Source: Micrococcus sp023147585
GTDB lineage: Bacteria > Actinomycetota > Actinomycetes > Actinomycetales > Micrococcaceae
Direction: 5' to 3'
NCBI RefSeq assembly: GCF_044872765.1
Contig: NZ_CP085253.1
Span: forward strand, 1,302,001-1,366,000
DNA length: 64,000 bases
Part shown: piece by piece, positions 49,427 through 58,590 of the stretch
Layout of the letters: every line of letters starts with the position of its first letter
Position numbering within the stretch: the first letter of the stretch is position 1
Made by a program: the position numbers and the translations under genes
The notes under the pieces: generated by a model
Database searches by the model: none
What the model was told of the DNA's origin: nothing
What the model saw: only the letters and a program-made list of their open reading frames with translations

Positions 49427-49978
49427 ATGACCTTGACCCTGACCGACCACCACGCCCCTTGCCGGCCTGCCGGCGCCCACCCCGCCTGGCAGGCCGACGT
49501 CTCCCGCGACCGCCTGCGCCCCGGCCTGGCGGCGTTCCCGACCGGCGTCGTCGCCGTCGCCGGCCTCGTGGACGGGCACCCCGAGGTGATGGTCTCCTCC
49601 TCCTTCAGCGTGGGCGTCTCGTGGGAGCCGGCGCTCGTCTCCTTCTCCGCACAGCTGACCTCGCGCACGTGGCCCCGACTGCGCCGGGCCGAGTCGATCG
49701 GCGTGTCGCTGCTCGCGGAGGACCAGGCGCACCTGTGCGGGCAGCTGGCCTCCCGCACCGGGGACCGCCTCGCGGGGATCGACGTGCACGTCAGCCCGAA
49801 CGGCGCGCTCCTGCTCGAGGGGTCCTCCCTGTGGCTCGAGACAAGCCTGCACACCGAGGTGCCCGCCGGGGATCACGTCGTCGCCCTGCTGGAGGTCTCC
49901 GGCTTCGCGGACCACACGGACGCCCGCCCGCCCGCGGCGCTGCATCGCAACCTCTTCCACGGGCTCACCGCGCTCTGA
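49427..49978 (+). CDS. Flavin reductase-domain protein
   Basis: A 183-residue protein of the FMN-binding split-barrel flavin reductase family. FPTGVVAVAGLVDGHPEVMV and SSSFSVGVSWEPALVSFSAQ are the flavin-binding strands with the usual S-[FL] motif. IGVSLLAEDQAHLCGQLAS and GDHVVALLEVSGF complete the domain. The SAM riboswitch upstream points to sulphur metabolism, for example supplying FMNH2 to a sulphur-scavenging monooxygenase, though no such enzyme is adjacent. GAAGAGGA precedes the ATG. Confidence 0.85.
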   Translation: MTLTLTDHHAPCRPAGAHPAWQADVSRDRLRPGLAAFPTGVVAVAGLVDGHPEVMVSSSFSVGVSWEPALVSFSAQLTSRTWPRLRRAESIGVSLLAEDQAHLCGQLASRTGDRLAGIDVHVSPNGALLLEGSSLWLETSLHTEVPAGDHVVALLEVSGFADHTDARPPAALHRNLFHGLTAL

Positions 49979-50268
49979 GGAGCGCCCCGGAGCCGGGATC
50001 CGCACGGACTGGAACGGCCCCAGATTGCGCTCACAGGCGAACATCCGATGAACATCGACCCCGTGGTCGCCAGACGGTCGAATCCGTGGCAGTATGAACC
50101 TTGAAGTTGATCCAAGCTGTATCCCGTAACATCACTGCTTGTCAGTCCCGGCCCCGGTCGGAACGATGAGTGTGGGCACGCGGTTCAGTTCTGCCGCTTC
50201 ACCCGGAGGCCACAGTGGCCACCGGTTCCCACACCGCCCCTCCGGGGGCACATCGAAAGGACACCATC

Positions 50269-50472
50269 ATGGCTGTCGGTACCGTCAAGTGGTTCAACGC
50301 TGAAAAGGGCTTCGGCTTCATCGCTCCCGAGGATCAGTCCGCGGACGTCTTCGTGCACTTCTCCGCCATCACCGGCTCGGGCTTCAAGGAGCTCCAGGAG
50401 AACGACCGCGTCGAGTTCGAGACCCAGCAGGGCCCCAAGGGCCTGCAGGCCGCGAACGTGACCAAGATCTGA
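50269..50472 (+). CDS. cspA: Cold-shock protein
   Basis: A 67-residue cold-shock domain protein. KGFGFI (RNP1) and VFVHFSAI (RNP2) are intact, after the N-terminal MAVGTVKWFNAEKG. It binds single-stranded nucleic acid and melts RNA structure. GAAAGGA lies 8 nt before the ATG. A long upstream region with unusually AT-rich sequence (50085-50140, TAACAT as candidate -10) fits the long leader of cold-shock genes. Confidence 0.96.
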   Translation: MAVGTVKWFNAEKGFGFIAPEDQSADVFVHFSAITGSGFKELQENDRVEFETQQGPKGLQAANVTKI

Positions 50473-50527
50473 TCTTCCTCCTCTGAGGATTCCGTCCCCG
50501 GCGCCTGAGGCGCTGATGGACGATCAC

Positions 50528-50561
50528 CGAAGGCCCCGATCCCCACGGATCGGGGCCTTCG
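50528..50561. terminator. Bidirectional terminator after cspA
   Basis: A perfect 15-bp stem (arms 50528-50542 and 50547-50561) with loop CCAC, between the convergent cspA and MFS genes. Confidence 0.85.
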
Positions 50562-50575
50562 TCGTGCGCCGCGGC

Positions 50576-51868
50576 TCACACGCCGGACCGGCCCCGATCC
50601 ACACGGCGGCGCAGCAGCCACGTGACCCCGAGTCCCAGCAGGTACGCCCCGCCCACCGCGAGCAGGCCGAGGCGGAAGTCCCCGGTGTGGTCGCGGAGCA
50701 GGCCCATCACGAGCGGTCCGCACGCGAAGCCGGCGTACATGCCCATGGCGTTCGTCCCCGAGGCGTCGCCGAGCTGCCCGGCCGGGACGCCGTCCATGAT
50801 CCCGGCGTTGATCACCACGTTCGCGCCCAGCACGGTGAGGCCGTGCAGCACGGCGGCCGCCCACAGGAGGGCGGGCGCGTGGCTCACGTCGGCGGCCAGG
50901 AGGGCGGCCACCACCAGCAGCGAGCCGGCGCAGATCGCCGCGAGCAGGGTGGTGGGCCGATGCCCGGCGGCCATGCGGCGGCCCCACCAGATGCGGGAGA
51001 AAACCCCGATCACCCCGGAGACGGCGGCGGCCGCCCCGCCGACGACGAGGGACTGGTCGAGCGTCTCCACCGCGAACAGCGGCAGGTACGCGTTCACGGC
51101 CTGCATGCCGAGGCCCGTGAGGAACGCGATCGCCGCGAAGAACCACACGCTCGCCGGCAGCCGCTCACGCCCACCGGGTCGGCCGGTCGTCGGCGCTCCG
51201 GCACCCGCGGGACCCTCAGCGGCCCGCGGCGCGCCGTCGTCGTGCCGGATGTGCGCCGCGGCCGCGGAAGAGCCCGCCGGGAGCGGCGGCACCGTGGCCC
51301 ACGCGACGACGCCCAGCACGCCCGCCACGAGCGCCGCCCCCAGCGCCGCGCCCGTCCAGCCGAGGGCCAGTGCCGCGGCGGGGAAGAACAGGCCGCCGAA
51401 GAGCTGCGCGAGCTGCACGCCGGACTGCTTCACCCCGATCCACCCGATGCGCCGCTCAGGCGGGGCGACCTCGCGGATGATGCGGTTCGTCGTCGGGTTC
51501 GAGATCGCCTGGGTGACCCCCGCGAGCGCCGCCGCCGCGTAGAGCGCGAAGAGCGTGGTGGAGAACGCGCCCACCACGAGCGCCAGGGCCGCACCGCCGA
51601 AGATGATGCCCATCTGTGCGCGCGAGGAGAGGCTGTCCGCGAGGCGTCCCAGCCACACGGACGTGACCGCGGCGGCGCCGAACACCACGGTGAGCACGGT
51701 GCCGAGCTGGCCGGAGGTGACGCCCAGGCGCTCGATCACCAGCGCGGAGGAGCTGGCCACCCCGTAGTTGAACAGTGGGCCGGCGGCCATGGCGGCGAGC
51801 AGCACCGTCAGCAGCAGGACGTCCCCGGGGCGGCCGGGCTGGCGGGCGGGTACGGAGGGCGGGGTCAC
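50576..51868 (-). CDS. MFS transporter
   Basis: A 430-residue protein with 12 helices and a 35-residue hydrophilic central loop. GRLADSLSSRAQMG between helices 2 and 3 is the MFS motif A, and GLFFPAAALALGWTGAALGA lies in helix 5-6. The substrate is unknown. The start is the GTG at 51868, 6 nt past a TACCCT -10 box (51875-51880, minus strand), hence leaderless. The longer frame upstream runs through a terminator and is rejected. Confidence 0.82.
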   Translation of the reverse strand: MTPPSVPARQPGRPGDVLLLTVLLAAMAAGPLFNYGVASSSALVIERLGVTSGQLGTVLTVVFGAAAVTSVWLGRLADSLSSRAQMGIIFGGAALALVVGAFSTTLFALYAAAALAGVTQAISNPTTNRIIREVAPPERRIGWIGVKQSGVQLAQLFGGLFFPAAALALGWTGAALGAALVAGVLGVVAWATVPPLPAGSSAAAAHIRHDDGAPRAAEGPAGAGAPTTGRPGGRERLPASVWFFAAIAFLTGLGMQAVNAYLPLFAVETLDQSLVVGGAAAAVSGVIGVFSRIWWGRRMAAGHRPTTLLAAICAGSLLVVAALLAADVSHAPALLWAAAVLHGLTVLGANVVINAGIMDGVPAGQLGDASGTNAMGMYAGFACGPLVMGLLRDHTGDFRLGLLAVGGAYLLGLGVTWLLRRRVDRGRSGV

Positions 51869-51892
51869 GGCCCCAGGGTATGCCCCCTCCTG

Positions 51893-51955
51893 CGACGAGC
51901 CCTGCGCTGCTGCTCCTGTCCGGGGCGGACAGGGGCAGCAGCGCAGGGCTCGTCG
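51893..51955 (-). terminator. 29-bp terminator after the glutamate-synthase-like gene
   Basis: Arms 51893-51921 and 51927-51955 pair over 29 positions with one mismatch and a 5-nt loop, about 20 nt past the stop codon. Confidence 0.85.
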
Positions 51956-51974
51956 AGGGGGACGGCGGGCCGGG

Positions 51975-54092
51975 TCAGACGACGCGGCCCTCGCCGCGCG
52001 GCTCATCCTCGACGCGACCGGTGGTGTCGCCGTCGGAGACCTCTTCGCCGTCCTGGCGCTCGGGGCGTGCCCCGGCCTCGGGCGGCAGCTCGCTCGCGTC
52101 GTCCGCATGGCCGCGGCGCGGGGACTGGTCGGACCAGTCGGCGTCGGTCTTGGCGGCCGCCGCCGAGTCCCCGGACGGGCCCGGGACGGGGCTGGCGGAG
52201 GCGTCGTCGTCCTTGCCGAGGCCCACGGCCTGGGCCAGGCGGCCCACCGTGCGCCCGTAGAGGGTCTCGCCCTCCTTGAGGGAGGCGACGCTGGGCATGG
52301 GGGAGGTGCTCAGCGAGACCCCGTTCGCATCCCGCGGCTCGACGGCGATCCGGTCCTTCGTGGCGAGGGAGGAGCCGGCGCGGGACAGGGCCGAGGGCGC
52401 CTGGCCCTGCTCGCCGTCGCGGCCCGGGGCGGCCAGCTCGGAGCGCCACTCGGGGTTGCGGTCCGTGAGGTAGTCGATCCGGGCGTGCTCACCGAAGTGG
52501 TCGGCGTCCGCCTCCTCCCAGTCGAGGTCCCAGCCGGCTGGCGGGTCGTTGAGCAGCTCGTCCGTGCGCAGCCAGTGGTAGATGGACGCGTAGGAACGGG
52601 TGCTCAGGTGGTCCACGCGGCGGCGCATCATGCGGGTGTTCAGCTGAGACGGGTGGGAGACGCCCATGGACGCCATGATCTGCACCGCCTCGCGGACGGT
52701 GAGGCGGTGGTAGTTGAACACGCGGTTCGACTTGTCCTCCACGTCGACGGCGCGGGCCAGGCGCGGGTCCTGCGTGGCGACGCCCACCGGGCACTCGTTC
52801 GTGTGGCACTTCTGCGCCTGGATGCAGCCGGTGGCCATCATCATGGCGCGCGCGGACATGGTGAAGTCGGCGCCCTGGATCAGGCGCTTGACGATGTCCG
52901 AGCCGGTGGCCACCTTGCCGGCGGCGCCGAGCTTGATCATGTGGCGCAGGCCGGTGCCCACCAGGGCGTTGTGCACGAGCATGAGCCCCTCGGTGAGCGG
53001 GGTGCCCACGCGGTCCGAGTACTCCAGCGGGGCGGCGCCGGTTCCTCCCTCGGAGCCGTCCACGATGATGAAGTCCGGAGCGATGCGCTCCTCCCACATG
53101 GCCTTGCACATGGCGAGCACGTCCACGCGGGAGCCCACGCAGAACTTGATGCCGATCGGCTTGCCGCCCGAGAGCTCGCGCAGCCGCCCGATGAAGCGGA
53201 CCATCTCGCGGGGGGTGCGGAACGCGGAGTGCGAGGCCGGGGACAGGCAGTCGCGGTCCATGGGGATCTCGCGGGCCTCGGCGATCTCCTTGGAGATCTT
53301 CTCCTTGGGCAGCATGCCGCCCAGACCGGGCTTGGCGCCCTGCGAGAGCTTGACGGTGATGCCCTTGACCTCGGGGAGCACGGCCTTGGCGGCGAAGCGC
53401 TCGGCGCTGAACGTGCCGTCCTCGTTGCGGCAGCCGAAGTAGCCGGAGCCGATCTCCCAGAACAGGTCCGCGCCGTTGCCGCGGTGGTACTTGGTGAGGC
53501 CGCCCTCGCCGGTCTCGTGGATGAAGCCGCCCATGCCGGCGCCCTTGTTCATGGCCACCACCGCGTTGGCGGAGAGCGAGCCGAAGGACATCGATGAGAT
53601 GTTCATCAGTGAGATGTCCGCGGGCTGCGTGCAGTCCGGGCCGCCGATGCGCACCGTGGGGGGCTCCTCCGGCGCGTTCACGGGCGCGGAGGAGTGGAGG
53701 AGGAACTCGTAGCCGATCTCCGAGGTGTCCCGCTCGGTGCCGAACGCCTTGTGGGCGTCCAGGCCCTTGGCGCGGGCGTACACGAGGGAGCGGGTGTCGC
53801 GGTCGAAGGGCTTGCCGTCGAAGTTGCGCTCGATGAAGTACTGCTGGATCTCGGGTCGGATGGACTCGAGCAGGTACCGCATCCGCCCGATGACCGGGTA
53901 GTTGCGGAGGATGGCGTGGCGCTTCTGCGTCACGTCGTGGATGGCCAGGATCAGGAGCGCGATCATGATCGCGGCCAACACCCACCAGGCGCCATTGCCG
54001 ATGACTGCGACCAGGACCAGGACCGCGGCGCCGAGCGAGAGTGCGGCGACGATCAGAAGTCTGTTGTTCACCCGACCAATGGTGCCCCACAT
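51975..54092 (-). CDS. Membrane-anchored FMN-binding glutamate synthase-like protein
   Basis: A 705-residue protein. Two helices (residues ~12-50) anchor it. A GltS-type alpha/beta barrel then spans about residues 90-500. SQGAKPGLGGMLPKEKISKE is the FMN/iron-sulphur region signature, DGSEGGTGAAPLEYSDRVGT the FMN site, and CIQAQKCHTNECPVGVATQD supplies the three Cys for a [3Fe-4S] cluster. No glutaminase domain is present, so it is not a complete glutamate synthase. Physiological role unknown. The C-terminal ~150 residues are acidic and disordered. Confidence 0.88.
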   Translation of the reverse strand: MWGTIGRVNNRLLIVAALSLGAAVLVLVAVIGNGAWWVLAAIMIALLILAIHDVTQKRHAILRNYPVIGRMRYLLESIRPEIQQYFIERNFDGKPFDRDTRSLVYARAKGLDAHKAFGTERDTSEIGYEFLLHSSAPVNAPEEPPTVRIGGPDCTQPADISLMNISSMSFGSLSANAVVAMNKGAGMGGFIHETGEGGLTKYHRGNGADLFWEIGSGYFGCRNEDGTFSAERFAAKAVLPEVKGITVKLSQGAKPGLGGMLPKEKISKEIAEAREIPMDRDCLSPASHSAFRTPREMVRFIGRLRELSGGKPIGIKFCVGSRVDVLAMCKAMWEERIAPDFIIVDGSEGGTGAAPLEYSDRVGTPLTEGLMLVHNALVGTGLRHMIKLGAAGKVATGSDIVKRLIQGADFTMSARAMMMATGCIQAQKCHTNECPVGVATQDPRLARAVDVEDKSNRVFNYHRLTVREAVQIMASMGVSHPSQLNTRMMRRRVDHLSTRSYASIYHWLRTDELLNDPPAGWDLDWEEADADHFGEHARIDYLTDRNPEWRSELAAPGRDGEQGQAPSALSRAGSSLATKDRIAVEPRDANGVSLSTSPMPSVASLKEGETLYGRTVGRLAQAVGLGKDDDASASPVPGPSGDSAAAAKTDADWSDQSPRRGHADDASELPPEAGARPERQDGEEVSDGDTTGRVEDEPRGEGRVV

Positions 54093-54195
54093 CCCACGGT
54101 TCCGACACCCGCCCCACCGGGATCCGACGCGGTGTCCCGGTCCCCTGCCGGGCCTCGGCCCCGCCCCTCACCGGGACGGGGCCGACGCCGAGCCG

Positions 54196-57100
54196 TCAGA
54201 GCACCTCGTCCGTGAGGTGGTCGGGGGTGCCGAAGCGGTGCGCGGTGACGGAGACGGCCTGCTCGTGGAGGAAGGGCAGCAGCTCCACCTCGCCCGCCGA
54301 GACCACGGGACCGGCGTAGACCGCCACGTCCGGGGAGTCACCGAGTGCCTCGTTCAGCGCGGCGCGGGCGGCGACGGCGCCGTCGCGGTCGCCCGTCCAG
54401 TCCGCGATGAGGCGGATGCGGGCGTCCCCGCCGCCCTCCGCGGTGGCCGGCACCTCGGCCATCCGCCGAGCGCGCTCGTGGAACGCGGCGGCGTCCTCCA
54501 CGACGACGGCCACGGGCGTGACGCCGCCGTCGGCGTGGTCCTTGCGGACCGAGCGGGCGAGCTCCTCCACCTGGCCGCGGACGGCGGCGGTCGAGAGGTC
54601 GGCGGCGCTGCCGGGCTCGGTGGAGGGCACGTGATTCAGGCTCACGGTCAGCGGCGCTCCGGCCCGCAGGCCCGCCGACACCACGCGGAGGAGGTGCTCC
54701 GCCGGGCCGGACGCCCAGCGCACCAGCACGGGGGTGGGCACATGGCGCAGCACGTTGCGCTCGGCGACGAGGGCGGAGATGTCCCGGTCGGCGCCGAACA
54801 CGGTGGTCCAGGCCTTCTCGTCCAGCTTCCGCGCGGTCTGCAGCCACGAGGGGTCCACGCCGCCCGCGATGCCCTCGGCGGTCTCCGTCGAGGAGGACTC
54901 GGGGCTCGTGAGCCACGTGGGCACGTCCTCCCAGTCCACCAGGCCGTGCAGGTAGTGCGGGCCGCCCGCCTTGGTGGTGGGCCCGACGACGGAGCGCTTC
55001 CAGCCGCCGAACGGCTGGCGGCGCACGATGGCGCCGGTGATGCCGCGGTTGACGTAGAGGTTGCCCGCCTGGATGTGCTTGAGCCAGTAGTCGATCTCCT
55101 CCGGGTCCAGCGAGTGCAGGCCGGAGGTGAGGCCGAAGTCCACCGCGTTGGCGAGCTCGACGGCCTCCTCGAGGGTGGCGGCCGTCATCACGGAGAGCAC
55201 GGGGCCGAAGTACTCGGTGAGGTGCGCGTCCGCGCCGGGGCGCACGTTCGCGCGCACGCCGGGGCTGAAGAGCCGGCCCGTGTCGTCGAGGGAGCGCGGC
55301 TCGAGCGCCCAGGACTCCCCCTCGCCGAGCTCGGTGAGGCCGCGGCGCAGCTTCTCGCCGGGCTCCTCGATCACGGGGCCCATCTGCGCGCGGGGGTCGT
55401 CCGGGTGCGCCACGTGGATGGACGAGGCGGCGTCCAGCAGCTGGCGGCGGAAGCGCTCGGATGAGCCCACGGAGCCCACCAGGATCACGAGCGAGGCGGC
55501 GGAGCACTTCTGCCCGGCGTGGCCGAACGCGGAGGTGACCACGTCGCGGGTGGCGAGGTCCAGGTCCGCGGAGGGCGTGACGATCAGCGCGTTCTTGCCG
55601 GAGGTCTCGGCCAGCAGGTGCAGGTCCGGGCGCATGCCCTTGAACAGCGTGGCGGTCTCGTAGCCGCCGGTGAGGATGAGGCGCTCGACGGCGGGGTCCG
55701 TCACCAGCGCGGTGCCCACCTCCTCCTCGTCCTCGTCGGCCATTGTCACGAGCCGCACCAGGTCGGCCGGGTCGACGCCGGCGAGCGCGCCGTCGCCCTC
55801 GAACAGGCCGGAGTCCCGCAGGCCCTGCACGATGAGCTCCCACGCCACGGCGCCCGTGCGCTCGGACTGCGGGGCGGGCTTGAACACCACGGGCGAGCCG
55901 GCGCCGAGCGCCGCGAGGACGCCGCCCACGGGGATGGCCACGGGGAAGTTCCACGGCGGGATCACGAGCGTCAGGCGCACGGGCACGGCGCGCGCGCCCT
56001 CCACCTCGTCCAGGCCGCGGGACAGGCGTGCGTAGTAGTGGGCGAAGTCCACAGCCTCGGAGACCTCGGGGTCGCCCTGGTCCAGGGTCTTGCCGGTCTC
56101 GGACGCGGCCACCTCGAGCAGGCGGGCGCGGCCGGCGTGCAGGGCCCGCCCGACGGCGTCGAGGGCGTCCGCGCGCTGGTGGCCGGTCAGTGCGCCCCAG
56201 CGGGCGCCGGGCTCCTCGGTCGCGGCGATCGCGGCACGGGCCTGCTCGGCGCTCGTGGCGGCGTGCTCCTGGGCCGTGTCCGTGCCCAGGGTGGAGCGCG
56301 GGATCGCCTCGAGGATCTGCCGGGCCCACGCGCGGTTGCCGGGCAGCGAGGGGTCGGTGTCCGGGGTGTTGGCGAAGCCGTCCACGGGGGCAGGGGTCTC
56401 CCCGTCCACGCCGCGCGAGCGGTCCTGGCCGCGGGCCGGGCGGGGCACGGCGGTGTCCAGCCGGCGCAGGGAGGCGAGGAAGCGCTCGCGCTCCCGGTCG
56501 AAGAGCGCCGGGTCCGCGTCCAGGTCGAAGACGGCGGACATGAAGTTCTCGTGGGAGGCCCCTTCTTCGAGACGGCGCACCAGGTAGGAGATCGCCACGT
56601 CGAACTCGGAGGGCTTCACCACGGGGGTGTAGAGCAGCAGCGAGCCGACGCTCCTCTTCACGGCGGCGGCCTGGCCGGTGGCCATGCCGAGCAGCATCTC
56701 GAACTCCACCGCGTCCTTCGGCAGCCCGCGGCGCTCCATGAGGCGGTGGGCCAGCGCGACGTCGAAGAGGTTGTGGCCTGCCACGCCGATGCGCACGTTC
56801 GCGAGGTGCTCGGGGGTGAACGCGAAGTTGAGCACGCGCTTGTAGTTGGTGTCCGCCTCCTGCTTGGAGGCGACGGTGGCCAGCGGCCAGCCCATGAGGG
56901 AGGCCTGCATCTGCTCCATGGGCAGGTTCGCGCCCTTGACCACGCGCACCTTGATCGGCGCCCCGCCGCTGGCGACGCGACGCGCGGACCACTCCTGCAG
57001 GCGGATCATGGCGCCCAGGGCGTCCGGCAGGTAGGCCTGCAGCACGATCCCCGCCTCGTAGTCGCGCAGCTGCGGCTTCTCCAGGAGGCCCATGAACACG

Positions 57101-57855
57101 TCGAGCGTCAGGTCGAGGTCGTGGTACTCCTCCATGTCCAGGTTGACGAAGGTGCGCTTCTCGCGCGCCAGCTCGTAGAGCGGCGTGAGGCGGGCGGTGA
57201 TGTCCTCCACGGCCTCGTCGTACGCGTAGGGCGCGTGCGGGGCGGTGGCCGCGGAGACCTTCACGGACACGTAGTCCACGTCGTCGCGGCGGATGAGCTC
57301 GGCGATGCCCTCGAGCCGGCGGTCGGCCTCGCCCTTACCGAGGATGGCCTCGCCGAGGAGGTTGATGTTCAGGCGCGTGTCCTCGTCGCGCAGCGTCTCG
57401 AGGGCCTTGCCCAGCTGCTTGTCACGGGCGTCCACGATCAGGTGGGAGACCATCTGGCGCAGCACGCGGCGTGCCACCGGCACGGCGATGCGCGGCACCA
57501 GCGGGGCGGCGCGGCCGCCGACGTCGAAGACGGCGCGCAGGGCCGGCGGCAGGAAGCCCGGGCGCTGCTGGGCGAGCTCGCGCAGCGCGCGGGCCGCGAT
57601 GGCGGGGTCCTCGGGGCGGATCACGTGGTCCACGAAGCGCACGATGAAGTCCAGGCCGCCCGGCTCCTTGAGCGCGGCGGCCAGCTGCTGGGCGGCGAAG
57701 TCGGCCTCGTGGCCGCGTGCGTCCTCGAGCCAGGCGCGCACCTGCTCGACCGCCTCGTCGGCGAGGCCCTGCAGGTCGGCGGGGTCGGGGATGCCGCCCG
57801 TCGCCTCGAGGAGTGCATCGGTCTCGTGCGGGGCGGCGGCGCGGCTCTCTTCCAT
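54196..57855 (-). CDS. putA: Bifunctional proline dehydrogenase / L-glutamate gamma-semialdehyde dehydrogenase
   Basis: A 1219-residue PutA-type enzyme. Proline dehydrogenase lies at about residues 110-430 (LNINLLGEAILGKGEADRRL, VSVKVSA, VVKGANLPMEQMQ, YTPVVKPSEFDVAISYLVRR). Aldehyde dehydrogenase is at about 480-960, with general base in LLAETSGKNALIV and the nucleophile in AFGHAGQKCSAASLVI. The C-terminal ~230 residues form an extra helper domain without catalytic motifs. It converts proline to glutamate. No ribbon-helix-helix repressor domain is present. A CAGGGT box 6 nt before the ATG suggests leaderless translation. Confidence 0.95.
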   Translation of the reverse strand: MEESRAAAPHETDALLEATGGIPDPADLQGLADEAVEQVRAWLEDARGHEADFAAQQLAAALKEPGGLDFIVRFVDHVIRPEDPAIAARALRELAQQRPGFLPPALRAVFDVGGRAAPLVPRIAVPVARRVLRQMVSHLIVDARDKQLGKALETLRDEDTRLNINLLGEAILGKGEADRRLEGIAELIRRDDVDYVSVKVSAATAPHAPYAYDEAVEDITARLTPLYELAREKRTFVNLDMEEYHDLDLTLDVFMGLLEKPQLRDYEAGIVLQAYLPDALGAMIRLQEWSARRVASGGAPIKVRVVKGANLPMEQMQASLMGWPLATVASKQEADTNYKRVLNFAFTPEHLANVRIGVAGHNLFDVALAHRLMERRGLPKDAVEFEMLLGMATGQAAAVKRSVGSLLLYTPVVKPSEFDVAISYLVRRLEEGASHENFMSAVFDLDADPALFDRERERFLASLRRLDTAVPRPARGQDRSRGVDGETPAPVDGFANTPDTDPSLPGNRAWARQILEAIPRSTLGTDTAQEHAATSAEQARAAIAATEEPGARWGALTGHQRADALDAVGRALHAGRARLLEVAASETGKTLDQGDPEVSEAVDFAHYYARLSRGLDEVEGARAVPVRLTLVIPPWNFPVAIPVGGVLAALGAGSPVVFKPAPQSERTGAVAWELIVQGLRDSGLFEGDGALAGVDPADLVRLVTMADEDEEEVGTALVTDPAVERLILTGGYETATLFKGMRPDLHLLAETSGKNALIVTPSADLDLATRDVVTSAFGHAGQKCSAASLVILVGSVGSSERFRRQLLDAASSIHVAHPDDPRAQMGPVIEEPGEKLRRGLTELGEGESWALEPRSLDDTGRLFSPGVRANVRPGADAHLTEYFGPVLSVMTAATLEEAVELANAVDFGLTSGLHSLDPEEIDYWLKHIQAGNLYVNRGITGAIVRRQPFGGWKRSVVGPTTKAGGPHYLHGLVDWEDVPTWLTSPESSSTETAEGIAGGVDPSWLQTARKLDEKAWTTVFGADRDISALVAERNVLRHVPTPVLVRWASGPAEHLLRVVSAGLRAGAPLTVSLNHVPSTEPGSAADLSTAAVRGQVEELARSVRKDHADGGVTPVAVVVEDAAAFHERARRMAEVPATAEGGGDARIRLIADWTGDRDGAVAARAALNEALGDSPDVAVYAGPVVSAGEVELLPFLHEQAVSVTAHRFGTPDHLTDEVL

Positions 57856-57956
57856 GCCTCCACCCTGTCTGTCCGGGGGGCTCCGGCGCAAACGCGGGGA
57901 CGCCGGGTGACCCGGGCCCCGGAGGCGGGCCCGAGGCGGCAGGCGCGGCCGCGGGC

Positions 57957-58535
57957 TCAGCGGTGGTCCGCGCCGGCCCGCCAGGCGTGGGGCAGGGGGG
58001 TGCGCGCGGAGGGCAGCGCGACGTCGGCACGCCAGCCGTGGAGCCACTCGGGAACCGTGGGCTCGGCGCTCAGGTCGTGGCCCGCCTCGGCGAGGGCGGC
58101 GCGGACGACGTCGTTGGTCACCGGCGTGCCGTCCTTCGCGCGCAGGCGCGTGCAGATGAAGGCGCGCACCGCCACGTCCCCGTCCACGACGACGCGCTGC
58201 TCGAACCACACGGCCCGCTCGTCCAGGCCGATGCACTTCGTCTCGATGCTGAAGGCCTGGCCCAGCGTCACGGAGCGGCGGAAGGCGACCTGCTCGGCCT
58301 GGACCACGGGCGTCCATCCCCGGCGCTGGAATGCGCTCATGACGCCGGCGCGGGCCATGAGGTCGAAGCGGCCGAGGTCGAAGAGGCCGAAGTACTGGCC
58401 GTTGTTGATGTGCCACGCGATGTCCACGTCCGTGGGCAGGGCGCGCAGGGGCAGCGAGGCCGCGTCCCACACGCCGAGGCGGGGGCGGCGGCGGGCCCGG
58501 GCGAGGACCCAGAGGGTGCGCAGGAGCAGGTGCAT
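57957..58535 (-). CDS. Hotdog-fold thioesterase (THEM6-like)
   Basis: A 192-residue acyl-CoA thioesterase-like protein. TDVDIAWHINNGQYFGLFDL carries the catalytic Asp region of 4HBT enzymes (D-x-x-x-H-x-N-N). FSIETKCIGLDERAVWFEQR and VRAFICTRLRAKDG are the central strands. The substrate is unknown. The ATG at 58535 is chosen because TAGGGT (58542-58547, minus strand) ends 6 nt before it. The in-frame GTG at 58541 directly abuts the -10 box. Confidence 0.82.
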   Translation of the reverse strand: MHLLLRTLWVLARARRRPRLGVWDAASLPLRALPTDVDIAWHINNGQYFGLFDLGRFDLMARAGVMSAFQRRGWTPVVQAEQVAFRRSVTLGQAFSIETKCIGLDERAVWFEQRVVVDGDVAVRAFICTRLRAKDGTPVTNDVVRAALAEAGHDLSAEPTVPEWLHGWRADVALPSARTPLPHAWRAGADHR

Positions 58536-58590
58536 GGGCACACCCTATGCTCGGTGGGGACCGCACCCCACCCCCAGGAGACGCCCCGGC

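Noticed and set aside
51975..54092. GltB large subunit of glutamate synthase
   Set aside because: No glutaminase amidotransferase domain and no central or C-terminal GXGXG domain; only the FMN barrel part.
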